From: Apostichopus japonicus
Taxonomy: Eukaryota; Echinodermata; Holothuroidea; Aspidochirotida; Stichopodidae
Assembly (NCBI RefSeq): GCF_037975245.1
Contig: NC_092573.1
Span: 21,295,265-21,359,264, forward strand
Direction: 5' to 3'
DNA length: 64,000 nucleotides
In this document: positions 38,966-51,705 of the stretch, piece after piece
How positions within the stretch are numbered: position 1 is the first letter of the stretch
How the letters are laid out: each line of letters begins with the position of its first letter
The notes under the pieces: model-generated
Databases searched by the model: none
The model's input: only the letters and a program-made list of their open reading frames with translations
What the model was told of the DNA's origin: nothing
Position numbers and translations under genes: made by a program

Positions 38966-40365
38966 ATATAGAATGACATCAAACAGTAAATACATAAAAC
39001 AGTAAATACATATACCATATACAGATATATACAGGAAAATGAGATCGAAAAACGATTAAAAGCACTGATGAAGAGTAAAGCGATAAAACAGATTGACTAC
39101 AAAATCGACAATTTGAATGCTAAAAAGTGAAAATTCCAATTGAAGCTAAAACCTAAAAACCAACACGTCAGAACATAAAACCTTATATTAAATTGTAAAA
39201 TTAAAAAATCCATGGGAGATAAGATTCTCTGAAACCGATCAAATGGTTGCCGGTAATTACCAATTTCACAATATACGTTGTATTTGAAATAAGTAGTGAT
39301 TAAACTCACTAAATAATATGGCAATCAACTTTGCTATTAATAAAACAGTAAGTTACTTGGAAACAAATAGCCTCTTACGTACAATTACACCCAAATCCAA
39401 GGAATTTGCCCCTCAACATGAGACAATCACATATTACATTAAATTTTATGCCATGGGACATAAGATTCTCTGTTTTATATTCAACTGTTACGTATAATTC
39501 CATCCAATTCTCAAGTATTTACATCTGTACGCATGAGTTAATGGAACGAACGATTAAATTTGTTATGGATTAATGTTACGTATAATTGCTACTAAAATCC
39601 CATACATTTGTATACCTTTTCGAAAGAGACAATTAATCATGTTACAGTACGCCTACATTATAGATATGAATTACAAGTTTCTCTGTAATGGATTAAATGA
39701 TTATGAACTAATTTCAGAGAATTTTCGCATTTGATTAAATGTTTAATTAATGTCTTGTTAGAAGTAATCATATATAAGACGGTAAATATCCAGATAGATC
39801 TCTTCGTTAGATTAAGTAATATCCTGTTACGTAATTAATGTTACATCGTTTGTCTAGAATGATTCCAATAAACAAGAACAGACAGATTTAACACTCTTAA
39901 TTCTAAAAAGTGAGAATTCATCCTCTGAAAGGGACAATAATACCAACTGAAGTCATTAGCCGAGTGATTTCACGATATAATACCGGAAAGTTGCTTTTTC
40001 TCAAACTTAGCTCTAAAACACGTGAATATTTTTGAATTCGTAAAATTTCGCTCTAAGCAGGCAATGGAATTCACTCAGTATAAGAGCAATCAATTCTGAA
40101 CAATCTCAAAGAGTGAATTTTGACTCTTTGGAAATTAGAGAGTTTGTCCTTCTCCAGTTTATTCCCTTCCCCCTTTCCCTTAATCCTCTCTTTGTCCCTC
40201 CACTGTTTATCTCCTATCTCTCCTCTCACCTGTTGGTTTCTTTCTTCTCTCAATCCCTTGTCTACTAATCCCATAACATCTATCTATTTGTGTTCACCAT
40301 GCTCATTAACCTGTTTGTATTCTGTGCGTGTTTTTGTCCCTCCTGTTACTGTCACTTGTCATTTA
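38966..40365. other. No gene seen; CT-rich patch at 40140-40260
   Basis: AT-rich DNA, then a pyrimidine-rich stretch that leads into the ribozyme-like motif. No reverse transcriptase or GIY-YIG sequence is visible upstream. Confidence 0.45.
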
Positions 40366-40404
40366 GCCTCTGAAGAAGATCCTGCTAGGATCGAAACGTC
40401 AGGC
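40366..40404 (+). ncRNA. Hammerhead-ribozyme-like motif (Penelope-element type)
   Basis: In order: GCCT (helix I, 5' strand), CTGAAGA (fits the CUGANGA core), one extra A, GATCCT-GCT-AGGATC (a perfect 6-bp helix II with 3-nt loop), GAAA core, C, GTC (cleavage triplet), AGGC (helix I, 3' strand, pairs with GCCT). This is the type I order with almost no helix III, as reported for minimal hammerheads in the terminal repeats of Penelope-like retroelements. The extra A after the core and the 2-bp helix III make self-cleavage of a monomer doubtful. It may mark a terminal fragment of a Penelope-like element; no protein remnant is nearby. Confidence 0.5.
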
Positions 40405-42219
40405 CAACTTACTTTTACACATTCTCCTACACAGGCTCTCTAGTGGATAGGCAGTTTGCTAACAGTTTTATTTTATTTTTTATATTGAGTTTATAAAATA
40501 AATGGCCACAATTGGATCGTGGATTATTGAGCTTGAATAACCGTCTTTAATGCATCACATCGGGAACATTTATTCTTTCTTTCGTATTTTTCTTTTAATT
40601 TGGTTGTGAAGTGTTTTGGAACTTTTGGTATTAATAGAAGACACTATAAAAAAAATATGAATAGCAATTTGTGACGTTAAAATAAACCTTGTTACCACAC
40701 TGAGAATAGATTTACCCTCTCAGAGCCGTGCACCCTTGTATGTGTACATTTAAACTATGTTTATGCTAGTCAGTTTGATAACGATATATACTCTACGTTT
40801 ATACATCACACTTACTAAGAGTATTTATGCCGTTCTGGATTACATTATTTTTATTCTAAATTTTGCGGTTTTCAGAGCAATGTCAGACATATTTCGATAT
40901 AAAACAGGTTATTTCTGAAATGTTGCATCATAATAAATCTTTAGTAACTTCTCTGAAAACTTTAAATGAGTCGTTTTGTTTAAAATGAAAGGAAATGACT
41001 TAAGACACAATATTTATTTTCATATGTTGTTGAACATTGCAAAACACTGCATATCAATCCAGGATGTATTTTCTAAAACACTTTTAATGTTTGAGAAATG
41101 ACCCTTTATTACACAGCTGAGATTCATCAATTTACGTATAACTATAGATTTATATAGTCTAACACATATGCTAGCAGTTTCTCAGATACAATACGAAATT
41201 CAACGTGAAAACAGAAATGACATGTTTACAATGTGTTAAAATTGCTTTCAACGATAAATGGCGTTTGGTTGTAAATATGAAGTTAAAAGAATATATTTTC
41301 GTTGAGTTATGACAACTTTTAGAAACAATGGATTAACATTAACATTATAAGTACTGTATTTATCAGCTGACGTCAATTTTTCCAGAGCATTCCAGATATT
41401 GTTGCATATTTTAAAGGGGAATATCATGAAAACCGAAATAGTTAAATAGAAACATAAATAGCTCTCAATTCTTTATCTTATCTCTTGGACTACTATGTAC
41501 CGTATTAAGACTAAATTTCTGCCATTCTTTAATATCCGTTATCATTATGCCTATAAATGTTGCACACAAGGCAAAATAAACTCCTGTATATACTGAGCCT
41601 CTGAAAGAACCTTAAATTTCTTACCAAGTTTTAAGTCAATGTAATAATACACAGGGTCTTAAAGATTTCCCCTTTAGCACTTATAAAAGTGGCGGAATAA
41701 TATACTTTAACTTATCTATTCTGCTCACGTTTACGTGTATAGGAAATCACTTGTATATTTATAATTAAGAGGAGAAGGGGGAGGCTTCGATAAGCCTTGA
41801 GAGAATTCACGCAATAATCTTATTGGATTTTACAGGGAAATATACTGTAGGCATATATGTTATTGATCAGTTGGTGATTCCGTGAAGGTTATAAGAATAG
41901 AATGAGTTAACATTTTGCTTTTACCCGAGGAGCAGTGCTTGCTAATAGAATTTAAAACAGTGGGTGTATTTAATGTCTTCAGGAACTGATATTAAGTTAA
42001 TATCAGGCCTTCTTCCCGCCTGCAAAAGATTAATGTTGTATTAGTGCATTTCGAGTTCATGATTTGATCCACCATAATATACTTCCACGATATACATACA
42101 CACACATACCCACCCAAAACACACACATTTATAACACACATTTGCACCTTTTTTTATAATATTGAAACAAATTGCATCGCCTAAGAACGTCTATAGGATA
42201 AACCAATATATAAATGTAC
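40405..42219. other. No gene seen
   Basis: AT-rich DNA with a short CA-rich patch at 42096-42140. Nothing else. Confidence 0.5.
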
Positions 42220-42235
42220 ATTAAGAGTACTTTCA

Positions 42236-42279
<44 letters not shown>

Positions 42280-42294
42280 TTAAAGTACTCTTAA
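42220..42294. repeat. TA microsatellite inside a palindrome
   Basis: ATTAAGAGTACTTTCAGTAT on the left is the inverse of ATACTTAAAGTACTCTTAAT on the right with one mismatch; the space between is pure TA. The whole 75 bp can fold into one continuous hairpin. Confidence 0.92.
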
Positions 42295-44484
42295 TCACGA
42301 TGCATATAAATAATAAGGAGGTTAAATAACTCTCCATTTAACCTAATTTTCCAGATTTATCATCTTTCTGTTTCCGTAGCACAACCTTCGTCATCACGTG
42401 TTAACAAAATGGGAGACGAGCGATGTAGTAGGGGAATAGGTGTATAGGTTTGCACAGTTAAGTGTGGTGATGGTTGGGAAGGGGAGTATTAAATTAGCAA
42501 GAGTTTTGTTTTAGCCCCAAGTTTTCAATTATAATAATAAACTCAAAATATGCATCCCCTCCATACTCCTTTAACCTCGATGTATGGAGATTTGAGGACT
42601 GTTCGTATCCATGGCTTCGGGGGTACTGTATATACCTGAGGAAATTTATTGATTTAATGTAAATATAAACATATACACGGAAAGTTCAAAGTTACATCAG
42701 GAATCATTTCTTAACAATAGATAAGTCATTTCCGTCAATATAGTGCCGACATGTTGCCAACGGGCACTTTGCATTGACTGATAACGGTATGTATGCACGG
42801 TGACCGTATATATAGTCAACTATATAAATAAAAGTAAATATATATATGTGGAGGAATTAGACTTCAGGTGCCCTATGAAGTCATGCCGATGTGAAATGCA
42901 CGAAGTATATAGGGTCTGGCTTAATTTAAATGTGACACGTGATTAAAAAAAAAAATTGCATTTGCTGACTCCTGAGGGTAATAAGTTTAAAGCAACCGAA
43001 TATCGGCATCTGTTCTCTCCTGAGGTAATAAGCTTAAAGCAACCGAATGTTTTTTTTATTTATATATTTATTTTACTGAAATTGCATAATCATTTTACAC
43101 TTCCATCAAATACACTCGTTGTTGAAAGAGATAATTAAAACTTACAGAAAAATATGACTTAATGAAATTATTATGATTTTGTTTGCTTAAAAGCTATGAG
43201 TGTACAAGATTTTGTTATTCTGGAATCATCCTCACCCACGTGTTCGTCGATTGCTTAACTCAGAATCGCGGATGGGCTTCAAAATTCTTACTCTGAAATA
43301 AACGTAAAATAATACCATCAGAGAGCTGCTTGATTCCGTCTCTGATCATCACAGTACGTATAAGGGTATATATAAAAAATGTAAGGGTTTATCCGAAATG
43401 AATTCCCTCGCAATGAGCAATTACGCAATTGCTTTCCATGTTAGCATTTCAAAAACAAGAATCCTTCCTATGGATACTAGCTCGGATGGATTTGGCCAAT
43501 AAGGTGATACCATGGACGTTTTAATGAATATTCATTAAACGATATGCCCAAAGATATATATTTTTGATATACAGCGTCTTCTTTATCTTTAACGTTACAG
43601 AAAAAGTTCTTCTGAGAAAGCCCTTTTTCATAGGCTAGCTGTATGTTTACTTCATGAAGGAATTCTGTCCTCGGTAGGACAATCTTTGTCTGTTGCTATG
43701 CAGGCATATACTCCATCAGAAACGTAAAGATGAGTTGGAGGAACCGGTAGGGAATCACCTCACCATCCTGCTCTGCGACAACCCTCCACTACTCCCTTCC
43801 TTCTCCCCCCTCCCCCACCCCTCCATCCACCTGCCCCATATATCCCACAATGAAATCCCCCAGTCAACCCAACACTGAATATATATGAGTCAATAACCTG
43901 AACTTTTCAAGTTGGCGCTATGGGACTACATTCAACTGCTTTCATATTACGCTGCCCAAATTAATCTTAGCTTTTTTGTTTATGACATAAGCTTTACAGT
44001 GCTTCAGTCCAACAGGTTTGTTGATAAATATAGAGCTTTTAAGATTCCGGCATAAATTTTTATGTCCAAGAGAAAGAACCTGAACTTTTTAAAATAATGA
44101 ACAAAAGTACAAGAGGTTTCATGTAACTTCTTGGATTTTTTTTGTCAAACGAATGGAGAAACGACACTGTAAAAGTTAACGTTGATAATGAACTGTAGAC
44201 TTCAGTTATTTTGACATACTAAACAATAAACAACTTTGGACATTTCTGGGTGACTACGACAAGTATAAAATCACCTGGAAGACATTGTACAAGTTACAGT
44301 CAAATAGAATAAATTTGACAAGTAAAACGAAAATGTTTACCTTAGATAGGTTCTAAAGAAAAAGATCAGACCATAAGAAGAAAAAAAGAAGGTTCTGTGG
44401 TATTCAAATAATGTTAACTTGAAAGAGATAGCAAAGTATATTTATAGGATTAAAAATCTGCATTCGTGATTCGAAGATACATGT
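42295..44484. other. No gene seen; one short tandem duplication
   Basis: At 42969-43001 and 43017-43048 CTCCTGAGG(G)TAATAAG and TTAAAGCAACCGAAT are repeated. Otherwise AT-rich DNA with chance frames. Confidence 0.5.
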
Positions 44485-44485
44485 T

Positions 44486-44626
<141 letters not shown>

Positions 44627-44853
44627 AAGGTATATGAAGATTGAGAAGCAAACTAAAAGTCAACTTAATATATAATTCAATATAATTTTATTTCATTTCA
44701 TTCTCATCAGGATGTAGGCGTCGACTGTTACGAGAGATTATTTCAGTACTTATACTCATTTCCCATTTAATTTCAATCAAAGTAATATGGGGATTGAATC
44801 TCTAACTTGTGTGTTTTTTTTTAATCCAATCTTAACAGCTGAGAAGGAGGGTT

Positions 44854-45185
<332 letters not shown>

Positions 45186-46985
45186 TTATTATTCAACATG
45201 GTCAGAAGGTCAAGGTTTCATACATCGAGTTTCGTTTCATTCTTGTCGCTGCTGTTATTCGTTTGTCGAAACTAAAATGAAGTATTCGAAGTCTTTAAGC
45301 CTGGAATATCTCAAGACTGATTTAATTAAAACATCTAATATGACACAGTTAAACCATAAACTCTTCATTGGCGTTATCAATAAGGGGGTCAATAAACGTA
45401 TAGAAACAAAGAATACGGTAGTTAAGCTTCAAAAGAAGTTATTTAATGTGACTGATGGTGCTAAGGTTTACTTAGGTCAAGATCATGCATAACGTGTCAA
45501 AACTTGTTAGAATAGTTTCATCATCGTACGGGTGATTGTCAAGAAAATTAATTAAGAATTAACGACCTTCAATGTGATCGAACTGTATGCATAAACTATG
45601 CACAATCCTCCGTGTTTTATCCATTACAATGTAACCTACACATTGGGTCATCCTTTACTAAACACGTATACTATTTGACTAACAACATAGCATATTCTAC
45701 CTGGCAACACTAGCCAATTATGTCATTATTAGTATATCAATATCTACCTTACTATGCGTTAAATTAATGAAAAATAGAGGAATATCAAAAACAAACATGG
45801 ATTGCGGAAAATTACAGCGAGAGCTATTTATGAACTCTTCACAATTACGTAACAAAAATACCCCTGACGCTTCCGTTGCGCAAAAGCGCATGCGAGAATA
45901 ACAGCATCGTCGCATCTACTTCCAATGTTGAAGCAAGTTATACAAGTATCTTTAAAATAATGAATGAAGGAAAAGGTATTCTATAAAAGTCCCCTCGACG
46001 ATTAAATCATCTTTATTCAATAACATTTTGTGACATCATCAATGACTAAGAATTAAGTTGTATTTCATATAGATGGAATATTTACTATAGCAGGTCTGTT
46101 GCTATCGGGACTTCTTCCCCCAAACGACGGCCTCTCACTTAGCGCATGCGCACCGATGTGCATGCTCTTATCCAATAGAGAAGGTCACGTGCACTCATGC
46201 CTCACAATATGTTGACATCAATTTTGATAAAAGCAGACTGTCAGTAGACTTTGATTGAAGCTTTTCAATAAATTTTGCAAATCAAAATCTGTTTACAATA
46301 TTGACACAATTTACTGACATGATCTTGCGACCCATATTTTGAGCAATATTTGTAAGGTTTGGTATAAAACAAAATTCTGACCCCAAACATGGTGCTTCTT
46401 TAAAGCCTCATCAAAATTTGTTAACAAATAGTAATGCTAAAATAATAGATGTTATAGAAGTCGGCTTCACTAGTTCATTTTTGTTTTAATTCTCTTCATC
46501 AGAATCGGGAGTTTTTTTAATACTCTGTGTAACTGACATAAACTTGGTGTAACATGAGGAGATATCAGGATCAAATATGTTCATATCTCCCTTTTCAACA
46601 TCGCTTATCTTATCCCTTGATTTTTCGTCAATCAAGTTAGATATTAAATTTCTCCTGAAATATTCTCGTAGCTATGCATCAATGTAATAAAGAAAGATAA
46701 AAAAAACAATTTGTAAACGAGATGTTCCTTTACAGGTGTACGGAACAATCGTGTTGATTTTATGTGACATCTTCGCCATGGGAGATGTTTGTGTACGAAA
46801 TATTTTGAAGTTCAAAGACTATATAGTATACACTCACACACTCACACAGATCGTAAGGGAAATGAAAAGAAAAAGAAAACCTCCCAAAACCAAATATGAA
46901 AGAATCTATAGATGTCTTGGTAAGTTTTGAAACATTGCGTTTATGATTTGTAAGAGTGAAACGAACGGCTGCAGGAGAAGATGGC
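45186..46985. other. No gene seen; NRF1-like site at 46140
   Basis: AT-rich DNA. AGCGCATGCGCAC at 46140-46152 matches the palindromic NRF1 core, and AGGTCACGTGCA at 46182-46193 holds an E-box. No exon follows that I can recognise. The frame 46736-46930 has no domain. Confidence 0.4.
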
Positions 46986-47127
46986 GAAAGAGGAGGGGTA
47001 AGAGGAGGGGTAAGAGGAGGGGTAAGAGGAGGGGTAAGAGGAGGGGTAAGAGGAGGGGTAAGAGGAGGGGTAAGAGGAGGGGTAAGAGGAGGGGTAAGAG
47101 GAGGGGTAAGAGGAGGGGAGGGGGTCC
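46986..47127. repeat. 12-bp minisatellite (GAGGAGGGGTAA)
   Basis: About 11 near-identical head-to-tail copies of GGGGTAAGAGGA. All frames are open through the array (RGKR, VRGG and YPSS repeats) because the unit is 12 bp. No gene. Confidence 0.97.
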
Positions 47128-47916
47128 AGAAGCATGAAAAGAGGCATTATCTGAAAGAATGAAACAATTCCAACGAAATAACGAAACAAACACTTATCAA
47201 TTGACTTATAAGTTGAGAAGAGTGAAGCGACTGCTGCCTCCAGTATGTTATGCAAAAACAACGAGAACCAGATCGGCCCCCGTGTGAAGTCTTAGTTTTA
47301 CTCTCCTAAATGCATGGTCATTGTTTGGTTTGGATTTACGTTTATTCGTAACCAAGGAGATGCTACAAATAGTTTACTGAATATTTTTGAAAACAATTCG
47401 CTTTACGAAAAAGACTCCATAAAACAACAGGAAAGTTTGCGAAAAGCAATGAATATTATATATGATAAATAAAGAACAAAATGACACTATTTAATCATAA
47501 ATATATCTGTAATGATAATAAGACTTGCTTCAAGTCGCTTGCAAATTTAAAGTCCCTTAATCAGTTAAGACGTTTTATCATTTTGAGTAAGACAATCTAA
47601 TGTATCATGTTTACACATTTTTGAATACCCTTCATCCCAATTAACATACCATACATATTTACACAACCAGCTGCCTAATCATAAATGAGCAAGTTGTTAA
47701 ACGTGAATTCCAATATACATAATTATTTTTCCTACATTGTCAATGTATAAATGCAAATGTTATAAAAATTCATAATTTCTGTTTTAATTTTTGCTTACCT
47801 ATTGACCTACGTTAATTTTTCCTTCCATAATGGAGTAGAGTATCACTAGATTATAGTAAGAATGATATGAACAAATCCTACTGTGTAAAACAACAGAAAG
47901 ACATGTAAAGACAATA
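47128..47916. other. No gene seen
   Basis: AT-rich DNA with no supportable feature. Confidence 0.5.
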
Positions 47917-47924
47917 CAACCAGC

Positions 47925-48279
47925 CAGGGAGGTAGTAAGCTTCCAAAAAGTGGAGGGCACAACATCAGAGGGGCACTTTCTCATTCCAAAACCACCACAC
48001 GTTATGCTAGAAACCGATAAACATATATCACTTTAATAAATATGATGTGTTAGTATGCTATCAATACTATTTATTGAGATTGTGTTATTGTGAACCGTGC
48101 TACAAAAAGATATGGGATGCCATTTTAGAAATAGAATGTACAGGCTAAAAAAAAATATTAAAATAAAATATTAAAATTAAAAAGACAGTTGGTCATCAAA
48201 GGGGCACATTTGCTATTTTGGAGGAAAAAAAGTGTGGGGGCACGTGCCCCCAATGCCCCCCCCCGGCTCCTACCCCCTG
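47925..48279. mobile_element. Probable non-autonomous hAT element, 355 bp
   Basis: The left end CAGGGAGGTAGTAAGC and the inverse of the right end GGCTCCTACCCCCTG share CAGGG.GGTAG. The flanks CAACCAGC (47917-47924) and ACACCAGC (48280-48287) agree at 6 of 8 positions, as expected for an eroded TSD. Subterminal GTGGAGGGCAC and GTGGGGGCACGTGCCCCC blocks are like those in the hAT at 50929. No coding capacity. Confidence 0.7.
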
Positions 48280-48287
48280 ACACCAGC

Positions 48288-49856
48288 CACTAAATTGATG
48301 AACAAAACACTTCCAACATAGGTTTAGTAAATTGTTTGTTGTTCCCTAAGTGATCATACGTTATGTACTGATTTACAGTATTAGTCAAACAGTAATAAGG
48401 GAAATGACTACGAATTCCATATTAATGCCAAAGAGCCCGAAAACTCCATAGTAACCATATCCTCGCCAATCATGTAACAGTAATATATACTTTGAAGAAA
48501 ACGGATGATATATATTCGCAATTAATGACTGTTTCGTCTCTATAGTTGTAACCCCAAGACGCACATAAAACTATAGGCTACAAGACTAATACATAGGTAG
48601 GCAATATATATACCTTATGCAATAAAGCATCGTCCACCTCTTCCTAAAATTAAAAAAAAAGAATGAAAGAAATAAATAAAAAAGAGAGAATTTGAACTTA
48701 GGTATTTGAGTGCCATATACATAGAAGCAACGCTTACATCTATACGCAAGAAGAGGCATCTTCTTGAAATGTCTCGACGGTATTTCATAAATTCACCTGA
48801 CGACGAAAATGGATCCTTGGATAGAAATCTCAGTCTGGTCATATTTCCAGGCTAAGTCATTAGAGAATGAAATTCGAGTAAGATTGATGTCCTAAGGAAG
48901 ACGTTTTAAGGGTAATAATTACCCTTAACATACACAATGGGACTTAAAGTGAGGCATATAATCTCTTCAAATACGATGAAAAAATAAAGAAATTTACAAC
49001 AAAATCAGTTATAATTTAAATATTCAACTTTTGTATTTCCGAGGCTATTCTATCAGTGGAGGTTCATGTTATAGTTGTTCGGTATATTTATTTTAAGATA
49101 AAAACAAAATTTCTTCCTAATATTCAAATGTATTGATGTGTTTAGTAGAAAAGTGCGATGGATTTAAACATGGTAAAAATTTGTGAAAATGTTGAGTAAT
49201 GCTTTGAGGACATTCACCTGAATATTACATTAGTATTACGTCATCACAAATGACATTTTCAATCTCATTGAAAGACATAATCCGACATATGTCGAACTCT
49301 TTCACATATGACAGTTTCTTCCAATAGAGAACCTTAAACATGGACATGTGACAGAATCCTCCAATGAGAGCACGAGAAACCAACATATGCAAATTTTACA
49401 TTGACATATATGTCGATTTCCGGACTTACGTCACGCTTGGCGCCAAAAAGCGTTCGTTACTTGTAGACACAGTATTCAAATAGAACTCAATTCACTTTAT
49501 TATTTTCGAGATCTTTTGTGTAGACCTATAAATATACAATATATTATAAGACAAAACTGAGATTTTGATTCAAAATATGTCTCCCTTTAAGTGCTCTCAC
49601 CGATCATTCTCTGACAACAACAAAAATCCCGGAACAATTAAAACTCGGTTGTAGCTATTAAATTTGGAAACTGTGTAGCCTCTTACGTTTTCCTTTATTC
49701 TTGAGATATATAATGAACATTCTCGATAATTTTTGAACGTACGTAACCTTACCAATGGGAATCGGAGATCAGATTGCTTACACGTCAGAGAAGAGTATTC
49801 TTCTTCTTTTTACGATAAAATGTAGAACTGAATACATCAGAAATCTAATCAAGCTA
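48288..49856. other. No gene seen
   Basis: AT-rich DNA left of the large transposon. AAGGGTAATAATTACCCTT at 48908-48926 is a near-perfect palindrome. A cluster of promoter-type motifs lies at 49230-49455 (separate entry). Confidence 0.45.
49230..49455. promoter_or_regulatory. Cluster of CRE, CCAAT and E2F-like motifs
   Basis: TTACGTCA occurs twice (about 49236 and 49427), CCAAT occurs twice (about 49322 and 49354), and TTGGCGCCAAA at about 49438 is a palindromic E2F-type site. The set within about 220 bp is promoter-like. The nearest coding sequence is the transposon, which starts 400 bp further right, so a functional link is not shown. Confidence 0.3.
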
Positions 49857-49880
49857 CACTGTTAAAAATTTCTGTAAATT
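49857..49880 (+). repeat. Left terminal inverted repeat of the 12.7-kb element
   Basis: CACTGTTAAAAATTTCTGTA, preceded by TA (49855-49856). It pairs with 62542-62567. Confidence 0.9.
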
Positions 49881-49918
49881 TACAGTTAATTCCTGTCGAT
49901 TTTTACAGAAAAAGCCGG

Positions 49919-50250
49919 TTTTCTATATTTACATGTAAACGTCTGTTATTTTAACAGACGTTTTCTGTACAGCAAGTGGTTTACACAAAATTGTAGTATT
50001 TTTCCCTCCAAAGAAAATTTACAGGAAAATCCTGTAAAATTTTCCAGAATATGTCAGTTTTTAATATTTACATGTAAAATTCTGTGATTTTTACAGACGT
50101 TTTATGTTACAGCAAGTGGTTTACAAAAAATTGTAGTATTTTTCCCTCCACTGAAAATTTACAGGATAATTCTGTAAAATTTTCCAGAATATGTCAGTTA
50201 CATGTAAACTTATGTGATTTTTACAGACGTTATATGTGTCATGTACTTTA
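49919..50250 (+). repeat. Left subterminal tandem repeats, about 139 bp
   Basis: TTTACATGTAAA recurs at 49928, 50067 and (shortened) 50198. Each unit also holds TTTTTACAGACGTTTT, ACAGCAAGTGGTTTACA and GTAGTATTTTTCCCTCCA. CTGTAAA/TTTACAG words occur in both orientations. In CACTA elements such subterminal words bind the transposase; here that is inference from position. Confidence 0.88.
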
Positions 50251-50928
50251 CAGAATAAGTTTTTTTTTTTTTTTTTTTTTTTGCAATCTAATGCATGTAA
50301 ATTGGAATTTGAAGAGTGTTATACGAAAATATACTTGAAGGTGGAACACGTTACCAATATACAATGGTATACAACAAAATCCATTGTGCAGTAACATTAC
50401 CGTTTGGCAAAGAAAAGAATGAAATCCAACCATGAAGCTATTACCGATAGCTCCATGATCCAACCCACAATTACCAGTTAACTTTGTCCCTACAGTCGTT
50501 TTCTGCCTTAGTGTTACATTTGAGCAACAACCCCCAACCCCGTGAGGCTCATCAATGACCCTTAATTATCCAGCGAACGAAACCAATGTGAAAGGTAACT
50601 TTGAAGGGTCTGTAGGTCAAATATGTGAAATCTAACCATTTAGAGTTTTAGAAACGAATTATTTGTAAATGCCTAACGTGTTAACTAATGAAAACATAAT
50701 TTTACAATAGATGGTACTGTTCCAATTGGTTTACCGTTTGTTTAAGGAGTATACAACTTCCGAAATCCTATCAAAACAATAACTGCTGTGAGCTGCCAAG
50801 AATACAATGCCCAGCCTTCAAGATGTAGTCTAATTTATTGTTGTTTTATGTTAACTTGTATTGTCAGTAAAACATGAACCGATGACAATTCCGTGTGCTC
50901 AATGTACGATCACTGGGTCACACACATG

Positions 50929-51697
50929 CAAGGGCGGCGGAACCGGGGGGGCACAGGGGGCACGTGCCCCCCCACTTTTCCTCAGGTTAAAAATGTGCCC
51001 TTTTTCTACAAAAATTTCTAAATAAAAAAGAGTTTACAAAGCGAAACCCACGTCGAATGAAATATTTCGGGAAGTTTTAAATGTTTACTACCACAGGCGT
51101 AGGAGCCCAATTTGATTTGGGGGGCTGTAACGACTTGCCCGAAAAATATTACCAAAATTTTTTGCGCGCTACGCGCGCGTTCAACATCTTAATGTGCATA
51201 TCATATAGGCATGCGTTGGTTATTACTTCGCATGCCAATAACATACAATCATTTGCCGTGTTATAGCCCTTCCAAATTGGTTAGAATTATTGGCAAAGTC
51301 CTTACAATAATAATGATCATAATAATATCAGTTTAACCATTGAAAAACACATAGAAAATTATTTTTTCTTTCAGTATTTTGACATATTTCATTTGCTTTC
51401 ATGCATGTATCGATCGCGTGTGCAGGGACTTGGACTTTATAATGATTTCACCTCATTTTGTCCTTTTCCTTGTTTCCCAATTTGCACATTAGATATTGCA
51501 GTGCTAGTATGCATTGTTTCCTTGAGGGGGGGGGGGGGGGGTGGCGTTGATGGAGTGATGTGTATACGCAAGTAAGATAATACAATAAGAGTTATAAAGG
51601 GTACTAAATATCAGGCTGCATCAGTCCAGTCGAATTTCTGCAAAGTGCCCTTTGACGTTGGTGCCCCCCCAGATTAAAAGTGCTTCCGCCGCCCTTG
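50929..51697. mobile_element. hAT element nested in the CACTA-like transposon, 769 bp
   Basis: The ends CAAGGGCGGCGGAA and TTCCGCCGCCCTTG are perfect 14-bp inverse copies, flanked by the perfect 8-bp duplication CACACATG (50921-50928 and 51698-51705). The subterminal GGGGGGCACAGGGGGCACGT type is shared with the element at 47925. Inside, CAGGCGTAGGAGCCC at about 51094 looks like the end of yet another hAT type, followed by a CG-rich patch (GCGCGCTACGCGCGCG, about 51163-51178). No transposase remains. The exact ends suggest a more recent insertion than the element it sits in. Confidence 0.95.
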
Positions 51698-51705
51698 CAC
51701 ACATG

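Noticed and set aside
46941-47261. YPSS / RGKR / VRGG repeat proteins
   Set aside because: All three frames of a 12-bp minisatellite are open; no start context or flanking exon.
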